64,000 nucleotides of DNA, from the NCBI GenBank assembly GCA_002167435.2, contig NHBR02000140.1, positions 135,473 through 199,472 on the forward strand, read 5' to 3'. Both the position numbers and the translations under genes were made by a program. Shown in pieces: positions 62,539-64,000 of this stretch (its first letter is position 1; each line of letters begins with the position of its first letter). The DNA is from Allomuricauda sp. TMED12. GTDB taxonomy: Bacteria > Bacteroidota > Bacteroidia > Flavobacteriales > Flavobacteriaceae. Under the pieces are notes generated by a model. That model worked only from the letters and a program-made list of their open reading frames with translations. It made no database searches and was not told the origin of the DNA.

Positions 62539-64000
62539 ATGGCAAATCAGGAAGACATTTTTAAGAAGGTTATCTCCCACGCAAAAGAATACGGATATGT
62601 ATTCCAATCCAGTGAGATTTATGATGGACTTAGTGCAGTTTACGACTACGGTCAAAACGGTGCTGAGCTAAAAAAGAACATTCGCGAGTATTGGTGGAAA
62701 GCTATGGTGCAGCTCAATGAGAATATTGTGGGCATCGATGCGGCAATTTTCATGCATCCTACTACCTGGAAAGCTTCGGGACACGTTGATGCCTTTAATG
62801 ATCCTTTGATCGATAACAAAGATTCCAAAAAAAGATACCGTGCCGATGTTTTGATCGAGGATTATGTGGCCAAGATTGAAGCTAAAATCGAAAAAGAGGT
62901 AACAAAAGCCGCCAAACGATTTGGCGATAGCTTTGATAAAGAACAATTTCTTGCGACCAATAATAGGGTGCTAGGCTATCAGGAAAAAGCCGATAGTATC
63001 CTAAAACGCATGGGAAAATCCCTTGAAAATGAGGACTTGGCCGATGTAAAAGCATTGATTGAGGAATTGGAGATTGCTTGTCCACTTTCAGGATCAAAAA
63101 ACTGGACAGATGTCAAGCAGTTCAACCTAATGTTTGGAACCAAGTTGGGGGCTTCCGCCGATAGTGCCATGGACCTGTACCTTCGTCCTGAAACCGCACA
63201 AGGTATATTTGTCAACTTTTTAAACGTTCAGAAAACCGGAAGGATGAAGATTCCGTTTGGGATTGCCCAGACAGGTAAGGCCTTCCGTAACGAGATTGTA
63301 GCCCGTCAGTTTATCTTTCGTATGAGAGAATTTGAACAGATGGAAATGCAATTCTTTATAAAACCGGGTACCCAAATGGAGTGGTACGAAGCTTGGAAGG
63401 AAAAACGTATGAAGTGGCATCTTTCTTTGGGAATGGGAGAAGATAATTATCGTTTCCACGACCATGAAAAATTGGCCCACTACGCCGATGCGGCCGCCGA
63501 TATCGAATTCAGGTTCCCATTCGGGTTCAAGGAATTGGAAGGAATCCATTCCCGTACCGATTTCGACTTGAGCAAGCATGAGGAATTCTCAGGTAAAAAA
63601 CTCCAATATTTCGATCACGAGGAAAATAAGAGTTACACACCTTATGTGTTGGAAACATCCATAGGATTGGACCGTATGTTCTTGGCGGTTTTTTCCAATT
63701 CATTACAAGAAGAGGAACTCGAAAATGGTTCAACGCGAACTGTACTTAAGATTCCAGCAGTGCTTGCGCCTAACAAGGTAGCTGTACTTCCATTGTTGAA
63801 AAGAGATGGACTTCCTGAAGTTGCCCAAAAATTGGTGGATGAGCTAAAATGGGATTTCAATGTTGATTATGATGAAAAGGATGCTGTAGGTCGCCGTTAC
63901 CGCCGCCAAGATGCGGCAGGAACACCGTTCTGTGTCACCATTGATCATCAAACATTGGAAGACGACACGGTTACCATCAGGCATAGGGATACCATGGAGC
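62539..64000 (+). CDS. glyS: Glycyl-tRNA synthetase, single-chain class II (3' end outside window)
   Basis: About 487 residues are visible with the frame open at the window end; the family is about 510-520 long, so only a short C-terminal piece is missing. The single-chain alpha2-type (eukaryote-like) enzyme is shown by the opening DIFKKVISHAKEYGYVFQSS, motif 2 region AFRNEIVARQFIFRMREFEQ near residue 255, motif 3-like YVLETSIGLDRMFLAVF near 373, and the anticodon-binding domain starting VLKIPAVLAPNKVAVLPLLK. It charges tRNA-Gly. Bacteria with this form lack separate glyQ and glyS subunits. Confidence 0.97.
   Translation, partial: MANQEDIFKKVISHAKEYGYVFQSSEIYDGLSAVYDYGQNGAELKKNIREYWWKAMVQLNENIVGIDAAIFMHPTTWKASGHVDAFNDPLIDNKDSKKRYRADVLIEDYVAKIEAKIEKEVTKAAKRFGDSFDKEQFLATNNRVLGYQEKADSILKRMGKSLENEDLADVKALIEELEIACPLSGSKNWTDVKQFNLMFGTKLGASADSAMDLYLRPETAQGIFVNFLNVQKTGRMKIPFGIAQTGKAFRNEIVARQFIFRMREFEQMEMQFFIKPGTQMEWYEAWKEKRMKWHLSLGMGEDNYRFHDHEKLAHYADAAADIEFRFPFGFKELEGIHSRTDFDLSKHEEFSGKKLQYFDHEENKSYTPYVLETSIGLDRMFLAVFSNSLQEEELENGSTRTVLKIPAVLAPNKVAVLPLLKRDGLPEVAQKLVDELKWDFNVDYDEKDAVGRRYRRQDAAGTPFCVTIDHQTLEDDTVTIRHRDTME

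Overview
The window reads as chromosomal DNA of a marine-type member of the Flavobacteriaceae (Bacteroidota), possibly close to Muricauda/Allomuricauda; the genus is a guess. Supporting this are the AT-rich sequence, short A-rich gene starts without Shine-Dalgarno motifs, many upstream boxes fitting the Bacteroidota sigma -7 consensus TAnnTTTG, three TonB-dependent receptors, many lipoproteins with a Cys lipobox, an isoleucyl-tRNA synthetase of the long type-2 form, and a single-chain glycyl-tRNA synthetase. I see no tRNA, rRNA, CRISPR array, prophage, transposase or integrase.

Layout. 1-8 kb: a 5'-truncated acyl-ACP desaturase, a membrane protein with a helix-hairpin-helix domain, an ALDH7/antiquitin-type dehydrogenase, 3-hydroxyanthranilate dioxygenase (haaO) coupled to a DUF1304 membrane protein, a CAP-domain lipoprotein, CvpA, and glpD behind two small genes. 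8-17 kb: gpsA converging on glpD, a lipoprotein, an AraC regulator divergent from a PhyH-type oxygenase, a SulP transporter, and a minus-strand run of envelope proteins (DinB-like, two META-domain lipoproteins, a duplicated lipocalin-like protein, a cytochrome c lipoprotein). 17-26.5 kb: YheT hydrolase with a nitronate monooxygenase-like flavoprotein, a thioesterase, SMI1/KNR4, a DMT exporter with an ArsC-like protein, a second DinB protein, a TraO-like barrel, a DUF3298 lipoprotein, a cystathionine synthase/lyase and gdhA.

26.5-40.5 kb: recO with a haem/transferrin-type TonB receptor, ileS followed by a DksA-like protein lacking its zinc finger, a secreted protein, lspA, a 5-formyl-THF cyclo-ligase, an unlisted 29-residue membrane microprotein, uvrC and a patatin-BamA fusion. 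40.8-45.5 kb: a tight operon of DUF3108, kynA, an M23 lipoprotein and pgi. 45.6-54.1 kb: a large TonB receptor, a small four-helix membrane protein, and a probable nucleic-acid or phosphate scavenging cluster (secreted nuclease, TonB receptor, DUF5689/lamin-tail lipoprotein). 54.3-64 kb: a barrel protein, a SYLF-domain protein, katG with an ankyrin gene, an omega-amidase-like nitrilase, an Ig-like lipoprotein, ComF, a coiled-coil membrane protein and 3'-truncated glyS.

Functional links: kynA and haaO are two steps of the kynurenine route to quinolinate/NAD but lie 37 kb apart. glpD and gpsA, which run glycerol-3-phosphate/DHAP in opposite directions, share their 3' ends. katG has an OxyR-like operator and an ankyrin partner. 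The most unexpected non-coding signal is a set of short structured intergenic elements that end in strong terminators. Two of them share an identical 17-mer just before the terminator hairpin and a third has a related sequence; they are candidates for a small-RNA or leader family.
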